From the NCBI RefSeq assembly GCF_019083965.1, contig NZ_JAHRCY010000007.1, positions 62,001-126,000 of the forward strand: a stretch of DNA of 64,000 nucleotides, read 5' to 3'. Position numbers and translations under genes: made by a program. Positions 51,623 to 60,802 of the stretch are shown here, piece after piece. Every line of letters begins with the position of its first letter. Position 1 is the stretch's first letter. Source of the DNA: Catellatospora tritici. Its GTDB lineage: Bacteria; Actinomycetota; Actinomycetes; Mycobacteriales; Micromonosporaceae. The notes beneath the pieces were generated by a model, which was not told the DNA's origin, did not search any database, and saw only the letters and a list, made by a program, of their open reading frames with translations.

Positions 51623-51919
51623 TCAGTGATTGAGGAACAGCCGGGTGTTGCGGTCCTCGGCGTCCTTGAACTGCACCGCGGCCTCGTCGACGGCGCCCTT
51701 GATGTCGCGCAGCATCGCCGACAGGTCGTTGGCCGCGTTGCGCCACTTGTGCTGGCGCTCGTGGTATGCCGCCTGCGCGGAGCCGCTCCAGGTGGAGATC
51801 AGGGGCTTCGCGTCGCTCTCGAGCTGGTCGAGGTGCGAGTCGAGGCTGTTGATGGCCTTCTGGATGTGCTCACTGGCCGAGTGCAGCGCCTGGAAATCAA
51901 CGACGAGTCTGTCGCTCAT
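51623..51919 (-). CDS. WXG100-family protein (EsxB/CFP-10-like)
   Basis: The 98-residue protein is two helices with the WSG turn near residue 44 (STWSGSAQAAYHE). It lacks the classical YxxxD/E export signal; its tail reads FKDAEDRNTRLFLNH. It lies 28 bases after its WXG100 partner with a GGGGGAGGAA ribosome site, giving a heterodimer-type pair. Export through the ESX system is expected. Confidence 0.9.
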   Translation of the reverse strand: MSDRLVVDFQALHSASEHIQKAINSLDSHLDQLESDAKPLISTWSGSAQAAYHERQHKWRNAANDLSAMLRDIKGAVDEAAVQFKDAEDRNTRLFLNH

Positions 51920-51947
51920 GTCAGTTCCTCCCCCTTGTGGTCTGCCA

Positions 51948-52271
51948 TCAGAGGTTCAGGTTGATGCCGCCGGACTGCTTGGAGGCGACCTTGCTGGCCT
52001 GCTCCTCGTCGGCGCGGGTGTATTCCTGTGCGGCGGTGCGGATCGCGCGGGACGTCTCGCCCAGCGCCTGGTGCAGTGCCTTCTGGTCCTCCGCCCAGGA
52101 CCGCTTGACCTGCTCGAACGAGTTTCCGGCGCGACCGACCCAGGCCGTCTGCAGACCCTCGAGCTCACTCAGCAGACGGCTGAGCATGCTCTGCAGCGCG
52201 TCGTTGGCGTGGTCGAACCTCTGCGCGGTCTGCGCCATGATGGCGGCCTCGGAAGACGAACTCCCCGACAT
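51948..52271 (-). CDS. WXG100-family protein (EsxA/ESAT-6-like)
   Basis: The 107-residue helical hairpin protein has a WVG turn near residue 44 (TAWVGRAGNSFEQVKRSW). The C-terminal helix ends with YTRADEE, matching the YxxxD/E export signal, so this subunit probably carries the secretion signal for the pair. It is the first gene of the pair and lies 161 bases after eccB on the same strand. Confidence 0.9.
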   Translation of the reverse strand: MSGSSSSEAAIMAQTAQRFDHANDALQSMLSRLLSELEGLQTAWVGRAGNSFEQVKRSWAEDQKALHQALGETSRAIRTAAQEYTRADEEQASKVASKQSGGINLNL

Positions 52272-52402
52272 TGTCTTGCGTCACCCCATTCCCTTTGTGC
52301 AGTTGCGCGTCCACCGTCCCATGCGGACTGTCGACGGTGAAGCGCCTGTCTCGGTGACGGTAGCGTCCGACGACCAGTCTTGCCAGCCCGATCGATGTGG
52401 CC

Positions 52403-52411
52403 TGTGGATAA
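52403..52411 (+). other. DnaA-box-like sequence
   Basis: TGTGGATAA matches the DnaA box consensus. It lies between eccB and the WXG100 genes. Possibly chance, or a titration site. Confidence 0.25.
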
Positions 52412-52432
52412 CCGCCCGTCGCGCGGGTGGGT

Positions 52433-53809
52433 TCAGCCGAGCGCCAACTGCGCGGACGCGGTCTGCGGGTCGAGTCCCGGGCCCTCCGGCAGCACGTCGA
52501 CGAGCTTCGGCGGGAGCTTGAGCGGACCCTTGCCGCTGTAGCCCAGGGTGGTCAGCACCTCCGCCTTGGCCGCGGCGAACCGCACACCCTGATCGGTGAC
52601 GAGGCTCAGGGTGGTGCCCGCCGCCACGATCGCGCCCTGCCCCGACGGCACCAGCACGTAGTCGGCGTAGGGCGAGCCGTTGCCGGCGCGGGCGACGGTC
52701 GCGGGGCGCCCGGCGACGTCCACCGGCACGTCCAGGCGGGCCTCGACCACACCGGTCTCGTCGCGGAACACCGCGCACAGCGCGCCGCTGCCGTACTGCG
52801 CGATACCGGGCATCACCGCGGGCGGCTGCCGCTGGTCGTTCGGGTCGGGCACGAGGTTCCGCGGCGACTTGTCCAGCTCGGACAGTCGACTCTTGTCGAT
52901 CTCGCGCTCGGACGGGATGTTGTACTGGCTGTGGTAGCCGCCCACGAGCAGGGTCGCCTGCACGGCGGTGATCAGGGCGAGGCCGTCGTCGAGCACCACC
53001 GCGTACTGCTTGATCGCGCCGTCGAGGTCCTTGATCTTCAGCACCTGGCCGTTGCGGTAGTCGGGCAGCGCGGTGGAGACCGCACCCGGCGAGGTCACCT
53101 GCGGCAGCGTCAGCGGCTGACCCTTGGCGAGCGGGTTGATGAACGCCACCGGCACCGACACCGCCGGACTGCCGCCGCCCAGCGTCTGCGCCACGTACGC
53201 GTCCGTGTTGAACAGGCGGCCGTGCCACAGCAGGTAGTACTCGCCGCCGCCCCGGACGAACAGGGCGTCGTCGCCCATGCCGCGCCCCTTGGCCGCCAGT
53301 GCCTCGTCGCCCACGGCGATCGCCGCGACCGGCTTCTTCTCGCCACTGAGCGAGCACAGCGACCACGGCGCGCCCAGCAGGCCGTCGACGTCGGGCAGTG
53401 AGTCGGGCAGGTCGGGCACGCCCACGGTCAGGCCGCGCGGCACCCCGGCCAGCGACTTGCGGGACACCGTCTTGACCTGCGGCTGGGACTGACCGGAGGC
53501 CAGCAGCGCCGAGGCCAGGTTCAGCGCGGGGTGCAGCTTCTCGTTGCGGTACACGTACTTCGCGCCGGTGCCGTCCTCGATGACGACGGTGCCGTCCTGC
53601 TGCCAGCCGACGTCGCCGCGCTCGCTGAACACGCCGTACACCCCGAATCCGGCCGCGATGACCACGGCCAGGCAGATGCTGGCCAGCGTGCTGCTGGCGG
53701 CGCGGCGAAACGGCGACTGAGCCGGATCTGTGTCGCGCATGACCAGAGCCGAGACCACACGCTGCACACTGAACTGGTACGAGTGCAGCTGGTCCTGTCT
53801 CGACGGCAT
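52433..53809 (-). CDS. eccB: Type VII secretion protein EccB
   Basis: The 458-residue protein has a short cytoplasmic start (QDQLHSYQFSVQRVVSALVM), the EccB hallmark, one membrane helix at about 40-62 and a large extracytoplasmic repeat domain with two Cys (GLLGAPWSLC, then GSGALCAVF) expected to be disulphide-bonded. ATG 53809, with GGGGAGGG before it, is the start. It forms the ESX membrane complex with EccC, EccD and EccE; here EccC and EccD are not in the window. Divergent from eccE. Confidence 0.92.
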   Translation of the reverse strand: MPSRQDQLHSYQFSVQRVVSALVMRDTDPAQSPFRRAASSTLASICLAVVIAAGFGVYGVFSERGDVGWQQDGTVVIEDGTGAKYVYRNEKLHPALNLASALLASGQSQPQVKTVSRKSLAGVPRGLTVGVPDLPDSLPDVDGLLGAPWSLCSLSGEKKPVAAIAVGDEALAAKGRGMGDDALFVRGGGEYYLLWHGRLFNTDAYVAQTLGGGSPAVSVPVAFINPLAKGQPLTLPQVTSPGAVSTALPDYRNGQVLKIKDLDGAIKQYAVVLDDGLALITAVQATLLVGGYHSQYNIPSEREIDKSRLSELDKSPRNLVPDPNDQRQPPAVMPGIAQYGSGALCAVFRDETGVVEARLDVPVDVAGRPATVARAGNGSPYADYVLVPSGQGAIVAAGTTLSLVTDQGVRFAAAKAEVLTTLGYSGKGPLKLPPKLVDVLPEGPGLDPQTASAQLALG

Positions 53810-53890
53810 GGGCCCTCCCCACGAATCGGCGCGCAGCTCTAACATGAGCCGGGCGAGTGCGGCGGTACGCGCCAAGGGGAGGTTATCGCG

Positions 53891-55729
53891 ATGACGGTCG
53901 ACACGCTGACCGGGCCGACGGCGAGCACCACCGAACCAGCGACGGTGGCATATCCATTGCCACCGCGGCGTTTCCTGGGCCTCAGCGGTGGCCAGATCGT
54001 CAGTGTCCAGATAGCACTGGTGCTGTTGGTCGGTGCCACCCAGGCGGGTCCGGCCGCGATCGCGCTGGCGGTGCCGGTCGCGGCGGCGCTGGTGGTGCTC
54101 GGCTGGGGCCGCTGGCGGGGCCGGTGGCTGTCGCAGTGGCTGTCGGTGTACGCCCGCTTCCGCTCCCGCCGCCGTCGCGTCGAGGCCGGTGCCGACGTCG
54201 CCGACGTGCTCGACCTGGTGCACCCCGGCTGCCGGGTGAGCACCGTGGAGGTCGAGGGCCAGCCGTGCGCCGTGTTCGCCGACGCCGAGGGCCTGTCGGT
54301 GCTGCTGGAGCTGGGTGAGCAGGCGGTCCTGCCGACCCGGGCGTGGCACCCGCTGCCCTCGCCCGCGGCGCTGCTGCCCGCCCCGGCCCCCGACGCGCCG
54401 CCGGTGCGTCTGCAGCTGCTGCTGCTCGCCAACGCCGCCAACGGCTCCTCCCCGGCCGCGTCCTCCTACCGCCAGCTGACCGGCGGTCGCCTGCTCGCCG
54501 ACGAGCGCGCCGTGCTCTGCGTACGGGTGCAGCGGGCCGACGCCTGGGCCGAGCGCGACCTGGAGCGGGCGCTGGCCGGAGTGGTGCGCAAGGTCCGCGC
54601 CCGCCTGGGCACCGTCCCGCACCGGCTGCTCGGCGAGGTCGCCGCGCTGCGCGTGGTGGGCGAGGCGGCCGGGCACGACAGCGGCCAGGCGGTGCAGGAG
54701 GGCTGGTCGGCACTGTACGCCGGTGGCCTGCTGCAGACGGTCCACACCGTGGAGCGCTGGCCGCAGTCCCACCCCGATCCGGCCCACGCGCTGCTGCCGC
54801 GGCTCCTGCGGCTGCCCGCCACCACGGTCGCGGTGTCGCTGACCGCGGGCCCGTGGACGGGCCACGGCGACCAGGTGTACGGCCAGCTCACGGTGCGCCT
54901 GACCGCCCCCGACCAGACCTCGCTCGGCAACGCCGCGGGTGCGCTGCGCCAGGTGCTGGCCGCCGACCACGCCCAGGCCCGCCGCCTGGACGGCGAGCAG
55001 CTCGACGGCTACCTGGCCACGCTGCCGCTGGGCGGCCCGACCCCGGTGGGCGTCGCGCCCGGCAGCCACCTCGGCCCGGCCCGGCGCGGCGCCGCCGTGG
55101 GCGCGCTCGTCACGCCGTACGGCGGCAGCGGGCTCATGATCGGGGTGAACCGGAACAACGAGGCGGTCTCGTTCCGACTGTTCCGCCCGGAGGCGACCCG
55201 GGCCGTGCTGATCGGCGGCGTGCCGGTGGCGCAGACCGTCGCGGTGCGCGCCATGGCGCTGGGCGGCTACGTGCTGGTGCAGACGACCCGCCCGTGGGCC
55301 TGGGAGGCGTTTACCCGAGGGCTTGGCGCTGGCGCGCCGCTTACGGTGATGGCCCCCGGCCCGGTGACCGTGCCGCCGGGCACGCCGCTGCGGCCGCTGC
55401 TGACGATCGTGGACATCGGGCCGGTCGCCGCCGACCGCACCCCGGGCACGCCGTGGCACAGCACGCTGGTGGTGCGGGACGATCTGTCCCCGGTGGACGT
55501 GGACGTGCTGGGCCGCGCCGACCTGGCCCTGCTCCAGCCGCTGCAACCGGCCGAGGCGGCGGTCGCGGTGTCGGTGCTGGGGCTGTCGCGCGACCAGGAG
55601 GCGTGGCTGTCCCGGGCGCAGCCCGGGATGATCGGGGTGGTGCACCGGCGCTCGGTGCGCTGGGCGGCGCTGTCGCTGACCTCGTACGAGCAGCAGCTCA
55701 TCGGATCGGCCGCACGCGGGGCACGCTAA
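53891..55729 (+). CDS. eccE: Type VII secretion protein EccE
   Basis: The 612-residue protein has two N-terminal membrane helices (about 33-50 and 54-72, in GGQIVSVQIALVLLVGATQA and AAIALAVPVAAALVVLGW), then an Arg-rich segment and a large cytoplasmic/periplasmic alpha/beta domain of EccE type (VSVYARFRSRRRRVEAGADV). EccE is the peripheral subunit of the ESX membrane complex. Divergent from eccB by 81 bases, with no ESX ATPase (EccC) in between. Confidence 0.85.
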   Translation: MTVDTLTGPTASTTEPATVAYPLPPRRFLGLSGGQIVSVQIALVLLVGATQAGPAAIALAVPVAAALVVLGWGRWRGRWLSQWLSVYARFRSRRRRVEAGADVADVLDLVHPGCRVSTVEVEGQPCAVFADAEGLSVLLELGEQAVLPTRAWHPLPSPAALLPAPAPDAPPVRLQLLLLANAANGSSPAASSYRQLTGGRLLADERAVLCVRVQRADAWAERDLERALAGVVRKVRARLGTVPHRLLGEVAALRVVGEAAGHDSGQAVQEGWSALYAGGLLQTVHTVERWPQSHPDPAHALLPRLLRLPATTVAVSLTAGPWTGHGDQVYGQLTVRLTAPDQTSLGNAAGALRQVLAADHAQARRLDGEQLDGYLATLPLGGPTPVGVAPGSHLGPARRGAAVGALVTPYGGSGLMIGVNRNNEAVSFRLFRPEATRAVLIGGVPVAQTVAVRAMALGGYVLVQTTRPWAWEAFTRGLGAGAPLTVMAPGPVTVPPGTPLRPLLTIVDIGPVAADRTPGTPWHSTLVVRDDLSPVDVDVLGRADLALLQPLQPAEAAVAVSVLGLSRDQEAWLSRAQPGMIGVVHRRSVRWAALSLTSYEQQLIGSAARGAR

Positions 55730-55773
55730 CCCGGGGGTGCTTTCCGCGGCGATACGTGGCACGATGCCGCACC

Positions 55774-56148
55774 ATGGGCATCCTCCTCCGATTGGCCGCC
55801 AGCGCGGCCGCCGTCTGGGTGGCGACGCTGCTGATCGACGGCATCACGGTGAACGCCGAGACCACCCTCGGGAAGATCGGCACGTTCCTCGCCATCGCCG
55901 TGATCTTCGGCCTGTGCAACGCGCTGCTGCGCCCGGTCATCAAGACGGTCGGCTGCGCGTTCTACATCTTCACCCTGGGTCTGATCGCGCTCGTGGTGAA
56001 CGGCCTGCTGTTCTGGCTGACCAGCGTCATCGCCGGGGCGCTCGACGTGCCGTTCCACGTCGACGGCTTCTGGTCCGCGCTGCTCGGCGCACTGATCGTC
56101 GGCGTGGTCAGCTGGGCCCTCAACCTGCTCATCCCCGACAACGACTGA
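55774..56148 (+). CDS. Phage-holin-family small membrane protein
   Basis: The 124-residue protein (MGILLRLAASAAAVWVATLL) has four hydrophobic segments, matching the phage holin 4_2-type family found widely in actinobacteria outside prophages. No lysis role is implied. The C-terminus is LLIPDND. It lies between eccE and rarD, with no phage neighbours. Confidence 0.8.
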   Translation: MGILLRLAASAAAVWVATLLIDGITVNAETTLGKIGTFLAIAVIFGLCNALLRPVIKTVGCAFYIFTLGLIALVVNGLLFWLTSVIAGALDVPFHVDGFWSALLGALIVGVVSWALNLLIPDND

Positions 56149-56273
56149 GCCAGACGGCGCCAGCCTCGCGCCGTCACCGCCGCTTGAGGTCGGAATTCGG
56201 GCTGTGACCCCGGATTCCGACCGAAGGCAGCGATCGCCGTCACATTGTCAGTAGCAGCGGCCAACTCGCCCCT

Positions 56274-56279
56274 TACGAT
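56274..56279 (+). promoter_or_regulatory. Candidate -10 element of rarD (leaderless)
   Basis: TACGAT ends 6 bases before GTG 56286, consistent with a transcript that begins at the start codon. Confidence 0.4.
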
Positions 56280-56285
56280 TCGACC

Positions 56286-57194
56286 GTGAGTCAGCTTCGC
56301 CTCGGCTACCTGTACGGGCTTGGCGCGTACACCATGTGGGGCTTCTTCCCCGCGTACTTCAAGTTCTTGCGACCGACCGGCCCGTTCGAGGTGCTCGCAC
56401 ACCGCATTGTCTGGTCCGTGCTGTTCATGATCCTGCTGCTCACCGCCGTACGCGGCTGGCGCCGCATCGCCGAACTCCGCCACCGTCCGGCCACCGTCGC
56501 CGGGATCGCGCTGGCCGGGCTGCTCATCGGCATCAACTGGGCCACCTACATCTGGGCCGTCAACATCGACCGCGTCGTCGAGACGTCGCTCGGCTACTTC
56601 ATCAACCCGCTCGTGGTGATCGTCGCCGGGGTGGTGCTCCTGCACGAGCGCCTGCGCGGTGCCCAGTGGGCCGCCGTCGGCATCGGCACCGTAGCCGTCC
56701 TCGTGCTCACCGTCGACTACGGCCACCCGCCGTGGGTCGCCCTCATCCTGGCCTTCAGCTTCGCCATGTACGGACTGGTCAAGAAGCGCCTGGGGCTGCC
56801 CGCCACCGACGGCCTCTTCGTCGAGTCGGCCGTGCTCAGCCTGCCCGCTCTCGCCCTGCTGATCTGGTACGCCCAGCACGACCAGCTCACCTTCGGGCAC
56901 ATCAGCACCGGCCACACCCTGCTGTTGGCCGCTGCGGGCGTGCTCACCGCGGTCCCGCTGCTGATGTTCGCGGGCGCCGCCAACCGCCTCCCCCTGGTCA
57001 GCATCGGCATGCTCCAGTACGTCGCCCCGACGCTGCAGCTCGCCCTGGGCGTGTTCCTCTTCCACGAGCCGATGCCGCCGGTGCGCCTGTTCGGCTTCGG
57101 GCTGGTATGGCTCGCCCTGGCGGTCTTCACGTGGGACGGTCTGCGCACCGCCCGCGCCACCCGCCTACGCCCCGCCCCCCTCCCCGCCGCCTAA
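56286..57194 (+). CDS. rarD: EamA-family transporter RarD
   Basis: The 302-residue protein has ten hydrophobic segments of two EamA repeats. Start GTG 56286 (MSQLRLGYLYGLGAYTMWGF); GFFPAYFK and ETSLGYFINPLVVIV are typical RarD features. The substrate is uncertain; E. coli RarD relates to chloramphenicol resistance. The tail is Pro-rich. No ribosome site is visible, consistent with leaderless expression. Followed by non-coding DNA with a GGGCCC-type repeat copy. Confidence 0.9.
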   Translation: MSQLRLGYLYGLGAYTMWGFFPAYFKFLRPTGPFEVLAHRIVWSVLFMILLLTAVRGWRRIAELRHRPATVAGIALAGLLIGINWATYIWAVNIDRVVETSLGYFINPLVVIVAGVVLLHERLRGAQWAAVGIGTVAVLVLTVDYGHPPWVALILAFSFAMYGLVKKRLGLPATDGLFVESAVLSLPALALLIWYAQHDQLTFGHISTGHTLLLAAAGVLTAVPLLMFAGAANRLPLVSIGMLQYVAPTLQLALGVFLFHEPMPPVRLFGFGLVWLALAVFTWDGLRTARATRLRPAPLPAA

Positions 57195-57425
57195 CGCCGA
57201 AAAGAAGGGCCCCTTCTTATCGCGCATCGGCGCCCAGTCGGCGAGGGAGGGTGCAGTTTCGGGGAAAGTGTCGGTAAGACCGCCAAGATTCCAGCACTTT
57301 TCCCGAAAGTGTCGCGATCTTGGCGCGCGCACCGCGCCCCGCGCACCGCGCCCCGCGTTCAGCGCGGGCGGCGCGTTCGGCGCGGGCGGGGGCGGGCGGC
57401 GCGGGCGGGGGCGGCTCGGGGAGAG
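57195..57425. repeat. Repeat cluster between rarD and the PhoX gene
   Basis: AAAGAAGGGCCCCTTCTTAT (57201-57220) is a copy of the repeat found inside the helicase gene. A CAAGAT-type palindromic element follows (57251-57324), then a 14-bp tandem repeat GCGCACCGCGCCCC at 57327-57340 and 57341-57354. No gene is visible up to the PHO box. Confidence 0.6.
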
Positions 57426-57447
57426 GTTCACCCCGCGTTCATCCGGG
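57426..57447 (+). promoter_or_regulatory. PHO box upstream of the PhoX gene
   Basis: Two 11-base direct repeats, GTTCACCCCGC (57426-57436) and GTTCATCCGGG (57437-57447), match the PhoP-binding PHO box of actinomycetes. A TACCGT at 57475-57480 may be the -10. A partial third repeat (GGTCAGGG) follows. Confidence 0.75.
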
Positions 57448-57528
57448 GTCAGGGATGGGATCATCCGGCGTCCCTACCGTGCGTGACGAAAGGCATGTGC
57501 CGATCCTCACGCCTGGAGGCAATCCCTC

Positions 57529-59667
57529 ATGAACGAATCCCGCCGCCGGCTTCCCCTGCTCGGCGGGGACGGCCACAGCGGAGGCAGCCGGTCCTCGATG
57601 ACCTGCCTGTACCGCTGCGCCAATGCCTGTGACCACCCCGCCCCCAACACCTCCTCGAACGAGTACTTCGGTGACCAGATCGAGGCCGAGGTGACCCGGC
57701 GCGGCGTGCTGAAGGCCGGTTCGGCCGGGGCGATCGCACTCGGTTTCGCCGGTGCGACGGCCGGGGCCGTGGCCGGTGCCGCACCCGCGTTCGCCGGACC
57801 GGGCGAGTCCGGTGCCGCCGAGGGCTTCTCGACCGCCGCGCTGGAGACCTCGGGTGGCCCGGCCGCGCTGACGTTCTCGCCGATCCCGCCGAACACGCTG
57901 GACAACCTGGTGGTGCCGAACGGGTACGACCACAACGTGATCATTCGCTGGGGCGACGAGGTGGTGCCGGGCGCGCCGGACTTCGACCCGGCGGCGCAGA
58001 CCGGCGCAAGCCAGTCGACGCAGTTCGGCTACAACAACGACTTCGTGGCGGTGCTGCCGCTGGGCCGCGGTCACGACCGCGCCCTGCTGGTCTGCAACCA
58101 CGAGTACACCAACGAGAACCTGATGTTCCCGGGCTTCACCACCCTGGACGCGCTGAGCGACGAGCAGGTCAAGGCCGCGATCGCGGCGCACGGCATGTCC
58201 GTGGTCGAGCTGGAGCGTGTCGGGCGTACGGGTCAGTGGCAGGTCGTCGACCGCGGCCGCCGCCCGTACAACCGCCGCATCACCGCCCTGTCCACAGTGT
58301 TCGCGATGACCGGCCCGGCGGCCGGTTCGGCGCTGCTGAAGACCGCCGCCGACCCGACCGGCAGGAAGGTCGTCGGCACGCTCAACAACTGTGCGGGCGG
58401 CGTGACCCCGTGGGGCACGGTGCTGTCGGGCGAGGAGAACTGGAACCAGTACTTCGTCGGCGGCGACGGCGTGCCGGAGGAGGCCAAGGCGGCGCTGAAC
58501 CGCTACGGCGTGTCGACGACCGCCCGCTACCCCGCCGACTCGCGCAAGTGGGACCGGGTCGACGCCCGGTTCGACCTGACCGCGAACCCGAACGAGGTCA
58601 ACCGCTTCGGCTGGATCGTGGAGATCGACCCGTTCGACCCGGACTCGGCTCCGCGCAAGCACACCGCGCTGGGCCGGTTCAAGCACGAGGGCGCCAACGT
58701 GATCGTGGCCGACAACGGGCACGTCGTGGCGTACATGGGCGACGACGAGCGGTTCGACTACATGTACAAGTTCGTCTCCAGCAAGAAGATCACCCGTGGC
58801 GACTCGTACTGGGCGCGCAAGCAGAACCTGACGCTGCTGGAGTCCGGCGACCTGTACGTGGCCAAGCTCGACTTCACCAGCGCCGCCGAGATCGACGGCA
58901 CTGGCAAGCTGCCCACCGACGGCGCCTTCAACGGCACCGGCACCTGGCTGCCGCTGGTCAAGGACGGCCGGTCGATGGTCACCGGCTGGACGGTGGAGCA
59001 GATCCTGGTCTTCACCCGGCAGGCCGCCGACGCTGTCGGCGCCACGAAGATGGACCGGCCGGAGGACGTCGAGCCCAACCCGGTCAACCGCAAGATCTAC
59101 GCCGCGCTGACCAACAACACCGCCCGGGGCACCACCACCGGCCGGGGCGCCCTGGCCGACGAGGCCAACCCGCGCAACGCCAACAAGCACGGCCACATCT
59201 TCGAGCTGACCGAGGACGGCGGCGACCACACCGGCGCCACGTTCACCTGGGCGATCCCGATCGTCTGCGGCGACCCGGCGGACCCGTCGACCTTCTTCAT
59301 GGGGTACGACAAGACCAAGGTCTCCCCGATCTCCTGTCCGGACAACGTCGCGTTCGACAGCAAGGGCAACCTGTGGATCTCCACGGACGGTAACGCGCTG
59401 CTCAGCAACGACGGCCTGTTCGCCACCGCGCTGTCGGGCCCGGAGGCCGGTCACCTGAAGCAGTTCCTGACCGTACCGCGCGGCGCCGAGACCTGCGGCC
59501 CGTTCATCGCCACGGACAACAAGACGGTCTTCGCCGCGGTGCAGCACCCCGGCGAGCTCACCGGCGCGTCCTTCGACAAGCCGGCCAGCACCTGGCCTGA
59601 CGGCGACTACAGCAAGCCCGGCATCGTGGGCGTATGGCGCCTGGACGGCAAGCCCGTCGGCTCCTGA
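57529..59667 (+). CDS. phoX: PhoX-type alkaline phosphatase (DUF839), Tat-exported
   Basis: The 712-residue protein has a Tat signal with Arg57-Arg58 in VTRRGVLKAG and a hydrophobic core ending in AAPAFA. The family features are CNHEYTNENLMFPG, Cys288 in NNCAGGVTPWGT (the PhoX iron-bridging Cys), GEENWNQYF, GWIVEIDPFDP, GRFKHEGA and YMGDDERFDYMYKFVS. It should release phosphate from organic esters outside the cell. The PHO box upstream supports PhoP control. A GGAGG ribosome site precedes the ATG. Confidence 0.9.
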   Translation: MNESRRRLPLLGGDGHSGGSRSSMTCLYRCANACDHPAPNTSSNEYFGDQIEAEVTRRGVLKAGSAGAIALGFAGATAGAVAGAAPAFAGPGESGAAEGFSTAALETSGGPAALTFSPIPPNTLDNLVVPNGYDHNVIIRWGDEVVPGAPDFDPAAQTGASQSTQFGYNNDFVAVLPLGRGHDRALLVCNHEYTNENLMFPGFTTLDALSDEQVKAAIAAHGMSVVELERVGRTGQWQVVDRGRRPYNRRITALSTVFAMTGPAAGSALLKTAADPTGRKVVGTLNNCAGGVTPWGTVLSGEENWNQYFVGGDGVPEEAKAALNRYGVSTTARYPADSRKWDRVDARFDLTANPNEVNRFGWIVEIDPFDPDSAPRKHTALGRFKHEGANVIVADNGHVVAYMGDDERFDYMYKFVSSKKITRGDSYWARKQNLTLLESGDLYVAKLDFTSAAEIDGTGKLPTDGAFNGTGTWLPLVKDGRSMVTGWTVEQILVFTRQAADAVGATKMDRPEDVEPNPVNRKIYAALTNNTARGTTTGRGALADEANPRNANKHGHIFELTEDGGDHTGATFTWAIPIVCGDPADPSTFFMGYDKTKVSPISCPDNVAFDSKGNLWISTDGNALLSNDGLFATALSGPEAGHLKQFLTVPRGAETCGPFIATDNKTVFAAVQHPGELTGASFDKPASTWPDGDYSKPGIVGVWRLDGKPVGS

Positions 59668-59780
59668 GCCCACACCGCCCCACCCTCGGCGCCCGTGGCC
59701 CCCGCCACGGGCGCCGTCGCGCACCTAGGGCGGCGTGTGCGCCGTCGCGCGCAGGCGGGCGCGCGCGGCGCGGGTGCGCT

Positions 59781-59841
59781 CAAGTTGCCCGGCAATCGGT
59801 CGAAAGAGGGCTCAAGATACGCCCGATTGCCCGGCAACTTG
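59781..59841. repeat. 19-bp perfect inverted repeat with central CAAGAT
   Basis: CAAGTTGCCCGGCAATCGG (59781-59799) and its exact complement (59823-59841) flank a 23-base spacer containing CAAGAT. It lies between the convergent PhoX and IclR genes, so it may also act as a terminator. Confidence 0.7.
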
Positions 59842-59904
59842 GCAGCGATCTTGCGGTGGTCCGGCGGCGAGTTTGGGGCGGTCGGGGCGGCGGGGCGCGG
59901 GGGC

Positions 59905-60699
59905 TCAGGCGGCGGCGGGCATCGGCGGGTTGAGGGCGGTGGCGAGGGCCCTGGCGGTGCTGTAGAGGCGCTCGCGGATGACGGGGGCCTGGGCCACCAG
60001 GTCGACCGCCGGAAGCGCGCAGGCGACGACGTAGCGCTGCGACAGGTCCCCAGCCGTCTGCACCGCCACCGAGGCACAGGCGACGCCCGAGCGGAACTGG
60101 CCGATCTCCACCTGCATGCCGCGCCGCATGCCCGCGGCGATGTCGGCGTCGAGCGCCGACGATGAGCGCAGCGTCGCCTGGGTGAACGCGCGCATGCCGT
60201 GTTCCTTGAGGTAGCGCTCGCGGGCGGCCGGCTCGAGCGTGGCGAGCAGGCTCTTGCCCAGGGCGGTGGCGTGCGCGCCGTCGTCGAACCCGGGCACCAG
60301 GTCTTCGACGTGCGGGGAGCGGACGCCCTCGGCGATGGCGGTGATGGCCACCTTGCCGTCGACGAAGCTGCCCAGGTAGTGGCTGTAGCCGATGTCGGCG
60401 GAGGCGCGGCGCAGCACGGTGCCGACCTCGGCGGGCCCACGCATGGCGACCACGAGTTCCCGGAACCGGTCGGCGACGGCCAGGCCCAGCGTGTATCCGC
60501 CGTCCCCGCGCCGCATCACGTAGCCCTGGTGGGCCAGGGTCCGCAGCATCCGGTACGCCGCGGCGGGCGTGATGTCGCAGCGGCGGGCGATCTGCTTCGG
60601 TGACAACCCAGCTGGTGTCTCGCCCACCACTTCGAGCACGCGCAGCGCTCGGGCGACGCTGCTGACCATGTCCGATGGCGGGACTGTGGAATCTCGCAT
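59905..60699 (-). CDS. IclR-family transcriptional regulator
   Basis: The 264-residue protein starts at ATG 60699 (MRDSTVPPSDMVSSVARALR) with GGGAGG before it. It has an N-terminal winged helix-turn-helix (LSPKQIARRCDITPAAAYRMLRTL) and a C-terminal IclR ligand domain (ATALGKSLLA, YVVACALPAVDLVAQAP). Target unknown. It lies downstream of the polyprenyl synthase gene on the same strand. Confidence 0.9.
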   Translation of the reverse strand: MRDSTVPPSDMVSSVARALRVLEVVGETPAGLSPKQIARRCDITPAAAYRMLRTLAHQGYVMRRGDGGYTLGLAVADRFRELVVAMRGPAEVGTVLRRASADIGYSHYLGSFVDGKVAITAIAEGVRSPHVEDLVPGFDDGAHATALGKSLLATLEPAARERYLKEHGMRAFTQATLRSSSALDADIAAGMRRGMQVEIGQFRSGVACASVAVQTAGDLSQRYVVACALPAVDLVAQAPVIRERLYSTARALATALNPPMPAAA

Positions 60700-60802
60700 C
60701 GTCAGCACCTCCCAGGCAGCCGCACCTACGATATGCAAATGCAGGGCTCAGGTGAAGGGCCGAAAGGTAGCGACTTAGGTCGATCCACTCACGACACGGG
60801 CG

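Noticed and set aside
55774-56148. Holin-like protein as sign of a prophage
   Set aside because: No other phage genes occur in the window and this family is common in non-phage actinobacterial DNA.
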